This document shows, in pieces, positions 1-7,338 of a DNA stretch of 64,000 bases. Positions within the stretch are counted from its first letter, which is position 1. Every line of letters starts with the position of its first letter. Source of the stretch: CAYLUN01 sp964386865 (GTDB taxonomy: Bacteria > Verrucomicrobiota > Kiritimatiellia > RFP12 > UBA1067); NCBI GenBank assembly GCA_964386865.1, contig CAYLUN010000017.1, forward strand, positions 20,698-84,697, in the 5' to 3' direction. The notes beneath the pieces are model-generated. The model did no database searches. It had not been told where the DNA came from and was given only the letters and a program-made list of their open reading frames with translations. The position numbers and the translations under genes are program-made.

Positions 1-898
1 CCGCGATCACACCCACCGGCTCTTTCAACACCGCCTCGCGCAGCACCGCCGCGTCGGAGTTCTCAAAGGGCAGCTCGCCCGCCAGCAGTTCGTAGGCCAT
101 CACCGCCAGCGCATACTGATCCGTCCGCGCGCCCTGGCGCTGCCCGCGCCACTGCTCCGGCGCCATGTACGGCCCCGTGCCGCTCGTGCCGTAATGCACC
201 CGGCTCACGCGGCTCATGCTCGTGTGGATCTGCGCGGCCAGCCCGAAATCCAGCACTTTGACCGTCCCGTCCGCCGACAGCATCACGTTGGACGGCTTGA
301 CGTCGCGGTGAATGATCTTGCGGGAGTGCGCGAAGTCCAGCGCAGCGGCCACCTGCCGCAGCACCGGCAAGGCCTCGTCAAGCGTGCGGCAGCCGGCCAG
401 CGGCTCGCGGGGGCCCACCTTCACCGCTCCGGCGGCGGCGTGCTCGCCCGCACGCTTCGAGCTTCCGGTATCCAGCTTCCCGCGCTGCTTCCGCCACTGG
501 CGAAGGTTCACCCCCACCACGCACTCCATCACCAGATACGTGTCCCCCGTAACCTCGTCCCGCTCCAGCGTTTTCGCCGCCGCTATATTCGGGTGGTGCA
601 GCCCCTCCACCAGCCGAAAGTTCTCGCGGATCTCCTCCATCTCAACCGAGTTGTGCGACAACTCCGGCGGCAGGGCCTTCAGCGCCACCTCGATTCCGCC
701 GATCTGGTCGAAGCAGCGGTACACCACCCCCATGCCACCCTGCCCTAGCTCGTCGACGATCCGATAGCGCCGGAGGATGACGTCTCCCGACCGGAAGCGT
801 TTTCTCTGCGCCTCCGCGCGCAGCGTCGGGCCATCGCCGACGCTCACCTCTCGCGCCGCGCGCGGCGCCGTCACCCGACTGTTTACCGAATCATCCAT
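1..898 (-). CDS. Serine/threonine protein kinase, 5' part (runs off the left edge)
   Basis: The first 299 residues of a Hanks-type kinase are visible; the rest lies beyond base 1. A disordered N-terminus of about 40 residues precedes a glycine loop (GQGGMG, about 52-57), the ATP-anchoring lysine in VALK (about 74), the catalytic HRDVKPSN (about 197-204), DFG (217-219) and an APEQW motif. An insert of about 35 residues follows the hinge. The start is the only ATG before the kinase fold. A promoter-like pair sits at 955-982. The gene follows, in the same direction, the envelope-protein string that begins at 5733, so it may phosphorylate its products. Kinase identity is certain; substrates and any C-terminal sensor domain are unknown. 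Confidence 0.93.
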   Translation of the reverse strand, partial: MDDSVNSRVTAPRAAREVSVGDGPTLRAEAQRKRFRSGDVILRRYRIVDELGQGGMGVVYRCFDQIGGIEVALKALPPELSHNSVEMEEIRENFRLVEGLHHPNIAAAKTLERDEVTGDTYLVMECVVGVNLRQWRKQRGKLDTGSSKRAGEHAAAGAVKVGPREPLAGCRTLDEALPVLRQVAAALDFAHSRKIIHRDVKPSNVMLSADGTVKVLDFGLAAQIHTSMSRVSRVHYGTSGTGPYMAPEQWRGQRQGARTDQYALAVMAYELLAGELPFENSDAAVLREAVLKEPVGVIA

Positions 899-954
899 CG
901 CCGCTCCCCTGGCCGCTCACCCCACCCCGCCTCAGGCTTGAACAGCCAACCCTC

Positions 955-982
955 TTTATACCCAAACAGATACGTTGGCCAA
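955..982 (-). promoter_or_regulatory. Putative sigma70 promoter of the left-edge kinase gene
   Basis: On the minus strand TTGGCC is followed after 16 bases by TATAAA, about 57 bases before the kinase ATG. It indicates that the kinase can be transcribed independently of the genes upstream. Confidence 0.45.
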
Positions 983-1136
983 CAGCTTAACCATTTCGTG
1001 GTGCTAGTATATGCCGCATGCTACTGAAACTCAAGACTTGGCCGACTTGAATTTGAGAAAGGAGTCGGTCTGATCCAGCCCCACGCGACACCGATAGACC
1101 TCCACAGTGCGGCGCAGCCGTTCCTGCGCCCACTCC

Positions 1137-1604
1137 TCACTTCGGCTTTTGGCCCCCGGCCTCTGTCGTCTCCTTCTCGGCTCCGGCCTGCCACTCCGCC
1201 GCCTTGGCCTTGACGCGCTGCCACGCGTTCGAGCTGGCCGTAACCGCTTCGTTACGCCAGACCTTCGCCTTCTCCGCCGCGCGCTCCATCGCCGTCGGCT
1301 CCGGCGGAGGCTTGGGCAACAGGTCGCCGTACCCGGCCTGCGTGAGCGCCTGACACAGGTCGGCGTGCGCCGCGGCGTCGCTCCACGTCCAGCCCCGGAT
1401 GTCGACGCGGGTTCCCGCCAGGCCGACGAACCGCTTGGAAACGACCACCAGACCCTTCTCGGTCTTCACCAGGTGGTGGCCTGAAAGCCAGAACAACAAG
1501 CCGGTCAGCGCTGCCGTAGCCAGCACCGCCGCCACGCCCGCCCAGACCCACGCCCGCGCCCGAAACGCCCGGCTGCGAACGACGGAGACAAACCGCGTCC
1601 TCAT
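1137..1604 (-). CDS. Small membrane-anchored hypothetical protein
   Basis: This 155-residue protein has a basic N-terminus, one hydrophobic segment (about residues 19-40), then a polar domain and an Ala/Lys/Glu-rich, probably helical C-terminus. The ATG at 1604 is chosen because it overlaps the stop of the preceding gene as ATGA, the mark of translational coupling; an upstream in-frame ATG at 1631 would lie inside that gene. Codon use stays coding-like beyond the stop in another frame (1031-1136), so the C-terminus may be frameshifted. No family is recognised. It is probably co-transcribed with the envelope genes upstream. Confidence 0.65.
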   Translation of the reverse strand: MRTRFVSVVRSRAFRARAWVWAGVAAVLATAALTGLLFWLSGHHLVKTEKGLVVVSKRFVGLAGTRVDIRGWTWSDAAAHADLCQALTQAGYGDLLPKPPPEPTAMERAAEKAKVWRNEAVTASSNAWQRVKAKAAEWQAGAEKETTEAGGQKPK

Positions 1605-1789
1605 AGGCCCCTCCCGCCGCACAGCTGCCATCCCGCCCAGGCGGCGACCCCCAGCAGCAAAATCAGCAGCCAGACCGTCCGGGCGTAACTCCGCCTCCGG
1701 CCAGCGCCCAAAGGCGGCAAGGACGACTCGACGCGCGTCCGGTCGACGCGCCCTTCATGCTCCTGCTGCAACAGTTCTTTCCGGCTCAT
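1601..1789 (-). CDS. Single-pass membrane peptide of 62 residues
   Basis: A charged N-terminal half (about 38 residues) is followed by one transmembrane helix (about 39-56) and a very short tail, so the N-terminus probably faces the cytoplasm. A ribosome site (AGAGGTG) lies just before the ATG. The stop overlaps the start of the next gene as ATGA, so the two small membrane proteins are probably made together. No homology is recognised. The position after the exported repeat protein suggests an envelope-associated role. Confidence 0.6.
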   Translation of the reverse strand: MSRKELLQQEHEGRVDRTRVESSLPPLGAGRRRSYARTVWLLILLLGVAAWAGWQLCGGRGL

Positions 1790-1867
1790 TCTTCACCTCT
1801 TTTCGTCTCGCGAGGAGGCTCGCCCTCCCAGCCGTGCGGGCGGGACACGAAGCCCCGCGCCTGCTAC

Positions 1868-2512
1868 TTAGAACACCACCCCGAGCAGCGGCGACCCGTG
1901 CGTGCCGCTCTGGTTCCACAGTCCGATCTGCAGGGCCGCGCCGTTCTCCGCGTAGTTGATTAGGCCGATCTGAATGCCGCGGATCACCGCGGCCACATTC
2001 CAGATGCCGCCGATCTGGATGCCGTTCATCGCGTTCGCCCGGTTGTGGATAAGGGTCGTCTGTAGCGCGATCGGCGCGTCGCCCTTGATCCGGTTGTAGA
2101 AGCCGCCGATCTGGATGCCGCCGAAGTCGCCGCAGCTGTTGTCGAAGAGGTTGCAGCTGATGCCCGCCGCATCGCCGGTGACCTCGCCACTCAAGCCGAA
2201 GTCAATGCCATAGACGTCGTTGTGCCCGGACGTCCAGCCCGGGAAGCAGGTGTTGACCCTGATCCCGTACACGTCCCAGCCGCGCGAGAAGGGGATTCCC
2301 CACTCGAAGAGCGTGATCGCCAGCGGCGTCACGGGCTCATCGGCCGCCGGCTGCACGCTGGCCGAGCCCGCCGCCGTACCCATCGGAACCGTGCCCGGCG
2401 GCAACGCCGGCGCAACCCCCGCAGGCCTCCCGGGATTCATGTCCGGCCCCGCCGAGGCCGTGAGGGCGAGCCCCAGCAACACGCTGACCCCTACTGCTTG
2501 TTTCACGTTCAT
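1868..2512 (-). CDS. Exported GIQIG-repeat protein (LA_2272-type surface repeats)
   Basis: The 214-residue protein begins with a signal peptide (about residues 1-22) and a Pro/Gly/Ala-rich linker. It then has a run of short repeats of the form GxQIGxxN (GIQIGGFYN, GIQIGGIWN, GIQIGLIN, LQIGLWN). Such repeats are known from LA_2272-family surface proteins of Leptospira and from many PVC proteins, where they probably form a beta-solenoid or beta-barrel-like exported structure. The ATG at 2512 is chosen over the more upstream one because a strong AGGAGG site lies 8 bases before it and the signal peptide then begins at residue 1. It belongs to the envelope string with the lipoprotein and CsgG-like genes. 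Confidence 0.75.
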   Translation of the reverse strand: MNVKQAVGVSVLLGLALTASAGPDMNPGRPAGVAPALPPGTVPMGTAAGSASVQPAADEPVTPLAITLFEWGIPFSRGWDVYGIRVNTCFPGWTSGHNDVYGIDFGLSGEVTGDAAGISCNLFDNSCGDFGGIQIGGFYNRIKGDAPIALQTTLIHNRANAMNGIQIGGIWNVAAVIRGIQIGLINYAENGAALQIGLWNQSGTHGSPLLGVVF

Positions 2513-2545
2513 TGTACTGCCTCCTGAATCCTGCCTTGTTGCCAA

Positions 2546-3436
2546 CTACCGGTGGATGTTCAGTTCCGGAACCGTGTAGAGCCGATTGACTAGCCCGTCA
2601 GGGTATTGGCCGCGGTCGTAGACCACCCGCGCCTGCAAGGTTCTGTTGACGTTGTCAGTCGACAGGACGACGCAGTCGTAAACCCCGGGAAGCGCGCGCA
2701 CCCGCTGCACAAACAGGGTCGGGTAATCCGCATGCGTGCTCAGGAACCACGCGTTAGCCACCGTGACGATGCAGATTTCGAGTTTGCCGCCGACCTTCAG
2801 GCACGCGTCCGCCAGCCAGGGCGAGACGGTGGCGGCCATCTTGTCGGCCACGCTCTTGAGCGCGTCGCCCTCGCCGCGTCCGGGCGCGCCGGTCACGTCG
2901 AACCGGTTGCGCGCCACTAGGTCGACCATCACCTGCCGCGTCAGCGCGTTCAGCTCCGGCGAGCGCGTGACCGACGCGTCCACGTCGCCCTTGTAGACCG
3001 ACCGCGTTCCCCTGGCGTTCAGCGGCTGGCTGGTGACCTCCAGATTTGCGACAATCTCAGACGGCCCTTGGTAAACCACGCGGTAGCCGGCTGCCGCCAA
3101 GGCGCCCTGCACACCGGTTCCCAGCAGGGTCGCCACCTGCCTGGCCTCCGCCCCCTGCGCCGACGACTGCACCAGCACGCGCGTCTGCTCGAGCACGGCC
3201 GAGGCCGTGGCCGTCTGCGTCTGCGCGGGCCGCAGATCCACCGCCGGCGGACGCGCCCCCACGCCCAGCACCAGGCCGGGCTGCTGGGTCGCCACCGCCC
3301 CGGGACTCGACACGACCGGCACCCCGCCGGCCGTCACCGTCGTCTGATACCCCGACCCGCGCGTATCGATCGTCCGGCACCCCGTCAGCGCCAGCGCCAG
3401 CGCGCCGGCAAACGTCACGTACATCACTTTATTCAT
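2546..3436 (-). CDS. Hypothetical outer-membrane/periplasmic lipoprotein
   Basis: A classical lipoprotein signal ends in the lipobox LALTGC (Cys20). The mature 277-residue protein has a Pro/Gln-rich linker and an alpha/beta domain whose middle (about residues 90-140) looks like the helix-strand pattern of CsgG/LpoB/FlgO-type periplasmic proteins, although no signature motif is decisive. It lies 33 bases upstream of the repeat-protein gene and 18 bases downstream of the CsgG-like gene, so the three are probably one transcript. A ribosome site (GAAGG) precedes the ATG. Function unknown; an assembly or scaffolding role in the envelope is an inference from context. Confidence 0.7.
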   Translation of the reverse strand: MNKVMYVTFAGALALALTGCRTIDTRGSGYQTTVTAGGVPVVSSPGAVATQQPGLVLGVGARPPAVDLRPAQTQTATASAVLEQTRVLVQSSAQGAEARQVATLLGTGVQGALAAAGYRVVYQGPSEIVANLEVTSQPLNARGTRSVYKGDVDASVTRSPELNALTRQVMVDLVARNRFDVTGAPGRGEGDALKSVADKMAATVSPWLADACLKVGGKLEICIVTVANAWFLSTHADYPTLFVQRVRALPGVYDCVVLSTDNVNRTLQARVVYDRGQYPDGLVNRLYTVPELNIHR

Positions 3437-3454
3437 GGCTGAACCTTCTTTCCC

Positions 3455-4684
3455 TTAGCGAACCCGGAACATCTGTTTGAGGAACATGCCCACAATCAGA
3501 ACACCAATCATAACACCGACCGCCAATACGATATTCCGGAATGTGGAAAGCGCCTGCAATTGGTCTAGTATCTGAATCCAAAACGGCACCTTGAAATCTC
3601 CGATTCCTGCTGCATTGGCCACTCCTGCGAAATTGTTGTTGATGTCAAGGAACTTCGCCTCCATGCCGATCCTGACCCGCACGAGATTGACCTTGACAGG
3701 AGTATAAGAGGCAGTCGCCTTGCTGATGCAGGCACCTACCGGGTCAACAATCGTCAGAGGAGAGACCTCCAACATCGAAACGCCGCCTTTCAAGACTGCG
3801 ACCTTGTCGCCGGGTTTGTCGCGGGCCCCGCCGATATCGGTCACCATCCTCTTTAAGACCGAATTGCTAACCTGACGGTTCGTGCCCGCCCTTTCGCGCA
3901 GAAACCGCGCTGTCATCCGGTCGCTCGCACTGCCGTTGGGCAAGCTCAACATGCTGACCGACGCATCCTTACCCGACACACCGCGGATAAACGCCTCAGT
4001 CATTGCCCGGCCCAGCGGCCCTGCGAACGGAACAACCAGCACCTGATAACCGGAGAGTCGGGATAAATCTGCTTTGGTAATAGCATCCTGAACGGCCAGA
4101 TCGATCGCATTACGCGCGGCGTAGTTCACGACCTCGTACTCCGGGCCGGGGTCATCGTAAATGCCCTCCACCGTGCCCGCCCACAGCCGCTCCGCCGTAT
4201 CGATGCGGATCAGGCGCAGCGAGACGCGCACGCTGGCCTTACCGGCCTTATCCTCGACTCCCAGCACCTGTCCGATGGCGAAGGCGTCCGCCATCTTGAA
4301 GACGCCCAGACGCGGCAGCGTCTTCGGGTCGTAGTCGCCGAAATCGGTGGCCGCATCGAAGAACCGGTCGACCTCGGCCCACTCCCCCGCGTGATCCTGA
4401 TGCGTCAGAAACTGGAACTCCGTCGGAGCCTGCACCAGCCCGTTCTCGAACACGGTGGCGATCTCGGCATACTCCGAAATGTCCGCGCTGCCCCGCATCA
4501 GCTTCACAAACGCGATCTTCTTGACGTTCACGCGGCTGTCCGTAGCCATCTGCATGACGGCCTGATAGGCGGCGTCCTCAGCCGCAAATGAAAGCTCCCG
4601 CGTCCCGGCGGCAACCGTCAGCGCGGTTGCTAGAAAACCCGCGGCGCCCATCGCGGCGGCCGCAAGACCAGTGAAACGTTTCAT
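3455..4684 (-). CDS. CsgG/LpoB-like exported protein with C-terminal membrane anchor
   Basis: The start at 4684 has a good AAGGAG site and gives a 409-residue protein with a signal peptide (about 1-25). An upstream in-frame ATG at 4813 would read through the end of the previous gene and lacks a signal sequence. The N-terminal half has the pattern of the CsgG/LpoB/TolB-N group: a small alpha/beta domain ending in a segment like VRVSLRLIRIDTAERLW, which in that family describes a strand facing the partner. A single hydrophobic helix (about 383-402) and a basic tail end the protein, which is unusual for CsgG/LpoB proteins. It directly follows the ESCRT-III/PspA-like gene and could link it to the envelope; that is inference. 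Confidence 0.6.
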   Translation of the reverse strand: MKRFTGLAAAAMGAAGFLATALTVAAGTRELSFAAEDAAYQAVMQMATDSRVNVKKIAFVKLMRGSADISEYAEIATVFENGLVQAPTEFQFLTHQDHAGEWAEVDRFFDAATDFGDYDPKTLPRLGVFKMADAFAIGQVLGVEDKAGKASVRVSLRLIRIDTAERLWAGTVEGIYDDPGPEYEVVNYAARNAIDLAVQDAITKADLSRLSGYQVLVVPFAGPLGRAMTEAFIRGVSGKDASVSMLSLPNGSASDRMTARFLRERAGTNRQVSNSVLKRMVTDIGGARDKPGDKVAVLKGGVSMLEVSPLTIVDPVGACISKATASYTPVKVNLVRVRIGMEAKFLDINNNFAGVANAAGIGDFKVPFWIQILDQLQALSTFRNIVLAVGVMIGVLIVGMFLKQMFRVR

Positions 4685-4742
4685 GCTGTTGCTCCTTTGT
4701 TTGTTGCCCGCCGGCGTGACCCGGCGAAAAGCGGTTGTCGAT

Positions 4743-4780
4743 TCAGAAGTCAGAAGACCGGAGTCAGAATCCAGAATGTG
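4743..4780 (+). repeat. Short inverted copy of the GA-rich repeat
   Basis: AGAAGTCAGAAGACCGGAGT-type sequence on the plus strand, in the gap between the Snf7-like gene and the CsgG-like gene. It is complementary in type to the array at 4839-4920. Confidence 0.6.
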
Positions 4781-4794
4781 GTACGGCCGACGCA

Positions 4795-5733
4795 TCATTC
4801 CGCCTCCTGACATTTATTGCCCATCTTTTCTTTCCCCTTCTGACTCCTGTCTCTTGTCTCCTGACTCCTGGCTTCTGACTCCTGACTTCTGACTTCTGAC
4901 TCCTGACCTCCGACCTCTGGCTCCCCGAACCCGGCCAGCTCGGCGTCGAAGTCCCCCGCGTCGCGGTCGCGCCGCCGGCCGGCCTTGTCGAGGTCGCCCA
5001 TCGCGTCCTGCACCGACTCCGCATCGCCCGCCTTGTCCTCGATATCGTCGGCCAGCCGGTCGATCAGGTCCTCGCTCACCTTGCCGCGCAGCCCGTGCGC
5101 GATCAGCTCCATAAAGCGGCCCTTGACCGTCAGGATCGTCTGCTCATTCTCCGACAGCAGCAGGAACTCCCGCTCCAGACTCTTGTAGTGCGCCATCAGC
5201 GTCTGCAGCTCAGTCTTCAGCATCCGCTGCCGCACGGGCGAGGCGCTCTCGTAGGCTTTCTTCTTGGAGGCGATCTGCGCGTGGAGCGCCTCCATCTCGC
5301 CCGTGACCTTTTCCCGCCGGGCGCCGTTCTCGTCGAGGCTGGCGTGGAGCGACCCTAGCATCGCCTCGGGCGAGCGGTCCACGTGGATCTTGGCCCACAG
5401 GGCCTTCGCGCCCGCGCCGATCTTGCCGGCCAGCGCCACGGTCTCGGCCATGGCCTTCTTCGCCAGCTCCGCCGTGGCCTTACGCACGAGCCGCTGCTCC
5501 TCCGCGCGGTTCTCGGCATGCTCCTGACCTCCGACCTCCGACTTCCGACCTCCGACCTCCGTGCTCATAACCTTCTCCTTCCAGCCGTGCTCCGGGCACC
5601 GCCCGTTACCCTGACCCGCGTGCAGCCGGCAGAACGCCGCCCCGCACCCCGCCTCCACGCACCGACCACCCACCGCCCACCGGTTCGGCAGCCCTTGCCC
5701 GCACACGCAACATGTCTCGGTCTTGTCGCTCAT
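4795..5733 (-). CDS. Zinc-finger coiled-coil protein resembling ESCRT-III/PspA (Snf7-like)
   Basis: A Cys/His-rich N-terminus (about residues 8-49; CVCG, GCGAAFC, CPEH) is followed by a mostly helical region (about 75-235). Its C-terminal part is acidic, and the stretch EDLIDRLADDIEDKAG followed by DFDAELAGFGEP is laid out like the end of Snf7/CHMP4 proteins. PspA/Vipp1 and Snf7 are known to be one superfamily, so both names are offered; this is inference from layout. In-frame copies of a GA-rich repeat encode residues about 57-70 and the tail from about 272. A second ATG at 5568 with a stronger ribosome site would give a form without the zinc finger. The promoter is a near-copy of that before the HTH gene at 19190. 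Confidence 0.6.
   Translation of the reverse strand: MSDKTETCCVCGQGLPNRWAVGGRCVEAGCGAAFCRLHAGQGNGRCPEHGWKEKVMSTEVGGRKSEVGGQEHAENRAEEQRLVRKATAELAKKAMAETVALAGKIGAGAKALWAKIHVDRSPEAMLGSLHASLDENGARREKVTGEMEALHAQIASKKKAYESASPVRQRMLKTELQTLMAHYKSLEREFLLLSENEQTILTVKGRFMELIAHGLRGKVSEDLIDRLADDIEDKAGDAESVQDAMGDLDKAGRRRDRDAGDFDAELAGFGEPEVGGQESEVRSQESEARSQETRDRSQKGKEKMGNKCQEAE
4839..4920 (-). repeat. GA-rich short-unit repeat array, inside the 3' end of the Snf7-like gene
   Basis: On the minus strand the unit is roughly GGAGTCAGAAGTCA with single-base drift, repeated about six times. It is read in frame and gives a SQESEVRSQ-like tail. An oppositely oriented short copy lies at 4743-4780, just past the stop codon, so the transcript could fold back here. 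Confidence 0.8.
5521..5562 (-). repeat. GA-rich repeat array near the 5' end of the Snf7-like gene
   Basis: About five units of GGAGGTCGGA-type sequence on the minus strand, in frame, encoding EVGGRKSEVGGQE directly after the internal ATG at 5568. Confidence 0.7.
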
Positions 5734-5749
5734 GGCATTCGCACCGACA

Positions 5750-5814
5750 CCTTCCCTTAAAACGCCGCTATTTTACGTTTTGTTTACGTCTGTTGTCAAC
5801 TGCTATTTTCAAAA
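5750..5814 (-). promoter_or_regulatory. Promoter/operator module, copy 1 of 2
   Basis: On the minus strand a perfect TTGACA (5794-5799) is followed after 18 bases by TAAAAT (5770-5775), about 40 bases before the Snf7-like ATG. The whole 65-base segment differs at only two positions from 19199-19263, upstream of the HTH/zinc-finger gene. The -35 box overlaps the small palindrome GTTGTCAAC. At the distal end CTATTTT-C-AAAATAG (5803-5817) is a perfect palindrome, present in this copy only. Confidence 0.85.
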
Positions 5815-5901
5815 TAGTTATCGTGTGTATTTTTTACTCCTGTATCTGTTTAATAACTCATGATAATTCGCACATTAACAGTACTCCAGGCTTTCGTCTT
5901 C

Positions 5902-7092
5902 TCACTCCTGTATCCTGCGAAGCGCCTCGTCAATGCCGCAGACGCGCACCTCCGGCGCGACCTCGTATCCGGCGTCCTCCATGGGGCAAATTACGAAGGC
6001 CTTCGCCGGCTTCAGCAGCTCCAATGCGGCACGTCCTCCGCGAGTCAGTTCAGGCGCGAGCGATGCCTTGAATTCAAAGGCTAACCGCCGCGTGCCCCGC
6101 TCGAGCACAAGATCCACCTCCTGCCCGTTGGAGTCCCGGTAGAACGACGCCCGCCAGCGAGGCAGCGCTGTGACGATCTGCTCCAGGCACCACCCCTCCC
6201 AAGACGCGCCGAGACACGGATGCCCCAGCAGGGCGTTCTGATCCTCCAGTTCCAACAGGCTGTGCAAAACGCCGCTGTCCCTGAAATAGAGCTTAGGCGC
6301 CTTGATCAGACGCTTCTTCAGATTCGCTTGCAATGGCGGCAGCAGCCGCACCATGTACATCGACTCCAGCAGCCCAAGCCAGCTACGGACCGCCGTGTGG
6401 CTGACGCCCAATGACTCTCCCAGCCGCGAGCTATTCAGCAACTGGCCGTGAACATGCGCCGCCATCCGCCACAGCCGACCCAGCGTCTCGGAATAGGCCA
6501 CGCCCCCGCACAGCGGAACATCCCGCTCGAGAAACGTTGCCGCGAACTGCTCCCGCCACAACAGGCTCGCCTCTTCGGAGCCGGCCAGCAGACTCCCCGG
6601 AAAACCGCCCCGCCGCCAATGCGTGAAGAAGGCCGGACGGTCTCCCGCCACGCTCCCGCGCACCTCCCTCCACTGGAACGGCGTCAAGTGGTGATAGCGG
6701 ATGCGCCCCGCCAGCGTCTCCGAACTCTGCCTGAGCAGCTCCGGCGCCGCCGACCCCAGAAGAAGGAAACGCAGCCCCAGCGGGCGGTCATCGGCCAGCG
6801 CCCTCAGCACGGGAAACAGACCGGGCTGGCGCTGCACCTCGTCCAGACAGACCAGCCGCCCTTTCTGCTGGCTCAGGAACAGTTCGGGGTCGCGCAGCCG
6901 CCGCGCGTGCGAGGGCCGCTCCAGATCGAGATAGACCGACTGGCCCTTCCACTCGGACAGCAGGTGTCGGGCAAGTGTCGACTTGCCGCACTGGCGCGGA
7001 CCGAGCAGCGCCGTGACCGGCACCTCCTTCAGCGAACGCAACAAATCACCGCTAATCTCTCGTTCCACAAAGTTATGTGTTTTGCCATCCAT
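5902..7092 (-). CDS. AAA ATPase with C-terminal DUF4143 domain
   Basis: This 396-residue protein has a Walker A motif GPRQCGKST (about 31-39), a Walker B region ending LVCLDEVQ, and a sensor-like LLLGSAAPE. The C-terminal DUF4143 part is nuclease-fold-like and contains SNGQEVDLVLE followed by FEFKAS. The family is widespread and often multi-copy in anaerobes and PVC bacteria; its role is not established. A promoter lies so close (TAATTT six bases before the ATG) that the mRNA should be leaderless. It appears to be its own unit between the two halves of the kinase/ESCRT-like region. Confidence 0.9.
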   Translation of the reverse strand: MDGKTHNFVEREISGDLLRSLKEVPVTALLGPRQCGKSTLARHLLSEWKGQSVYLDLERPSHARRLRDPELFLSQQKGRLVCLDEVQRQPGLFPVLRALADDRPLGLRFLLLGSAAPELLRQSSETLAGRIRYHHLTPFQWREVRGSVAGDRPAFFTHWRRGGFPGSLLAGSEEASLLWREQFAATFLERDVPLCGGVAYSETLGRLWRMAAHVHGQLLNSSRLGESLGVSHTAVRSWLGLLESMYMVRLLPPLQANLKKRLIKAPKLYFRDSGVLHSLLELEDQNALLGHPCLGASWEGWCLEQIVTALPRWRASFYRDSNGQEVDLVLERGTRRLAFEFKASLAPELTRGGRAALELLKPAKAFVICPMEDAGYEVAPEVRVCGIDEALRRIQE

Positions 7093-7098
7093 AGTTTC

Positions 7099-7127
7099 AA
7101 ATTACATACTTTAGGCGTTTCCTGCAA
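7099..7127 (-). promoter_or_regulatory. Putative leaderless promoter of the first DUF4143 gene
   Basis: TTGCAG, 17 bases, TAATTT, then six bases to the ATG at 7092. Transcription would start at or next to the initiation codon. The second DUF4143 gene has the same geometry. Confidence 0.55.
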
Positions 7128-7265
7128 GCCCCAAAACCAAGGAAGCGGAAAACCCGTTCTCTGTCCACATTTTCAAACGGCGTTACTCCTGTCGTTTAGT
7201 CCCGCTCGGCGTGCGGCGGGCTTGTCTCCGGTTTCGAGTCTCACGTCTTACTCTCCCGACTTCTG

Positions 7266-7312
7266 CACCCCACCCGCGCCATCAGGGAGAGGGCCGGGGT
7301 GAGGGTTCTGGC
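7266..7312 (-). repeat. Dispersed repeat of the CCCTCACCCCGGCCCTCTCCC type
   Basis: The minus strand reads CCCTCACCCCGGCCCTCTCC, which is found scattered through many bacterial genomes and gives PHPGPLP peptides when translated. It lies just past the 3' end of the FGE gene. Confidence 0.55.
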
Positions 7313-7338
7313 AACTGCTTGAGCGCCCATTGGAGGCC

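Noticed and set aside
1137..1160. Programmed -1 frameshift site at CCAAAAG.
   Set aside because: The sequence is not a proper X-XXY-YYZ slippery heptamer and no downstream pseudoknot was seen; a plain frameshift or assembly error is as likely.
1021..1224. 67-codon minus-strand frame near the kinase promoter.
   Set aside because: Out of frame with both coding-like readings in this stretch; product is Arg/Gly-rich low complexity.
5834..5843. TTACTCCTGT motif found upstream of three genes (5834, 7183, 19283), considered as a regulator site.
   Set aside because: Two of the copies are part of the duplicated promoter and the string resembles the GA-rich repeat (ACAGGAGT); it probably has no independent meaning.
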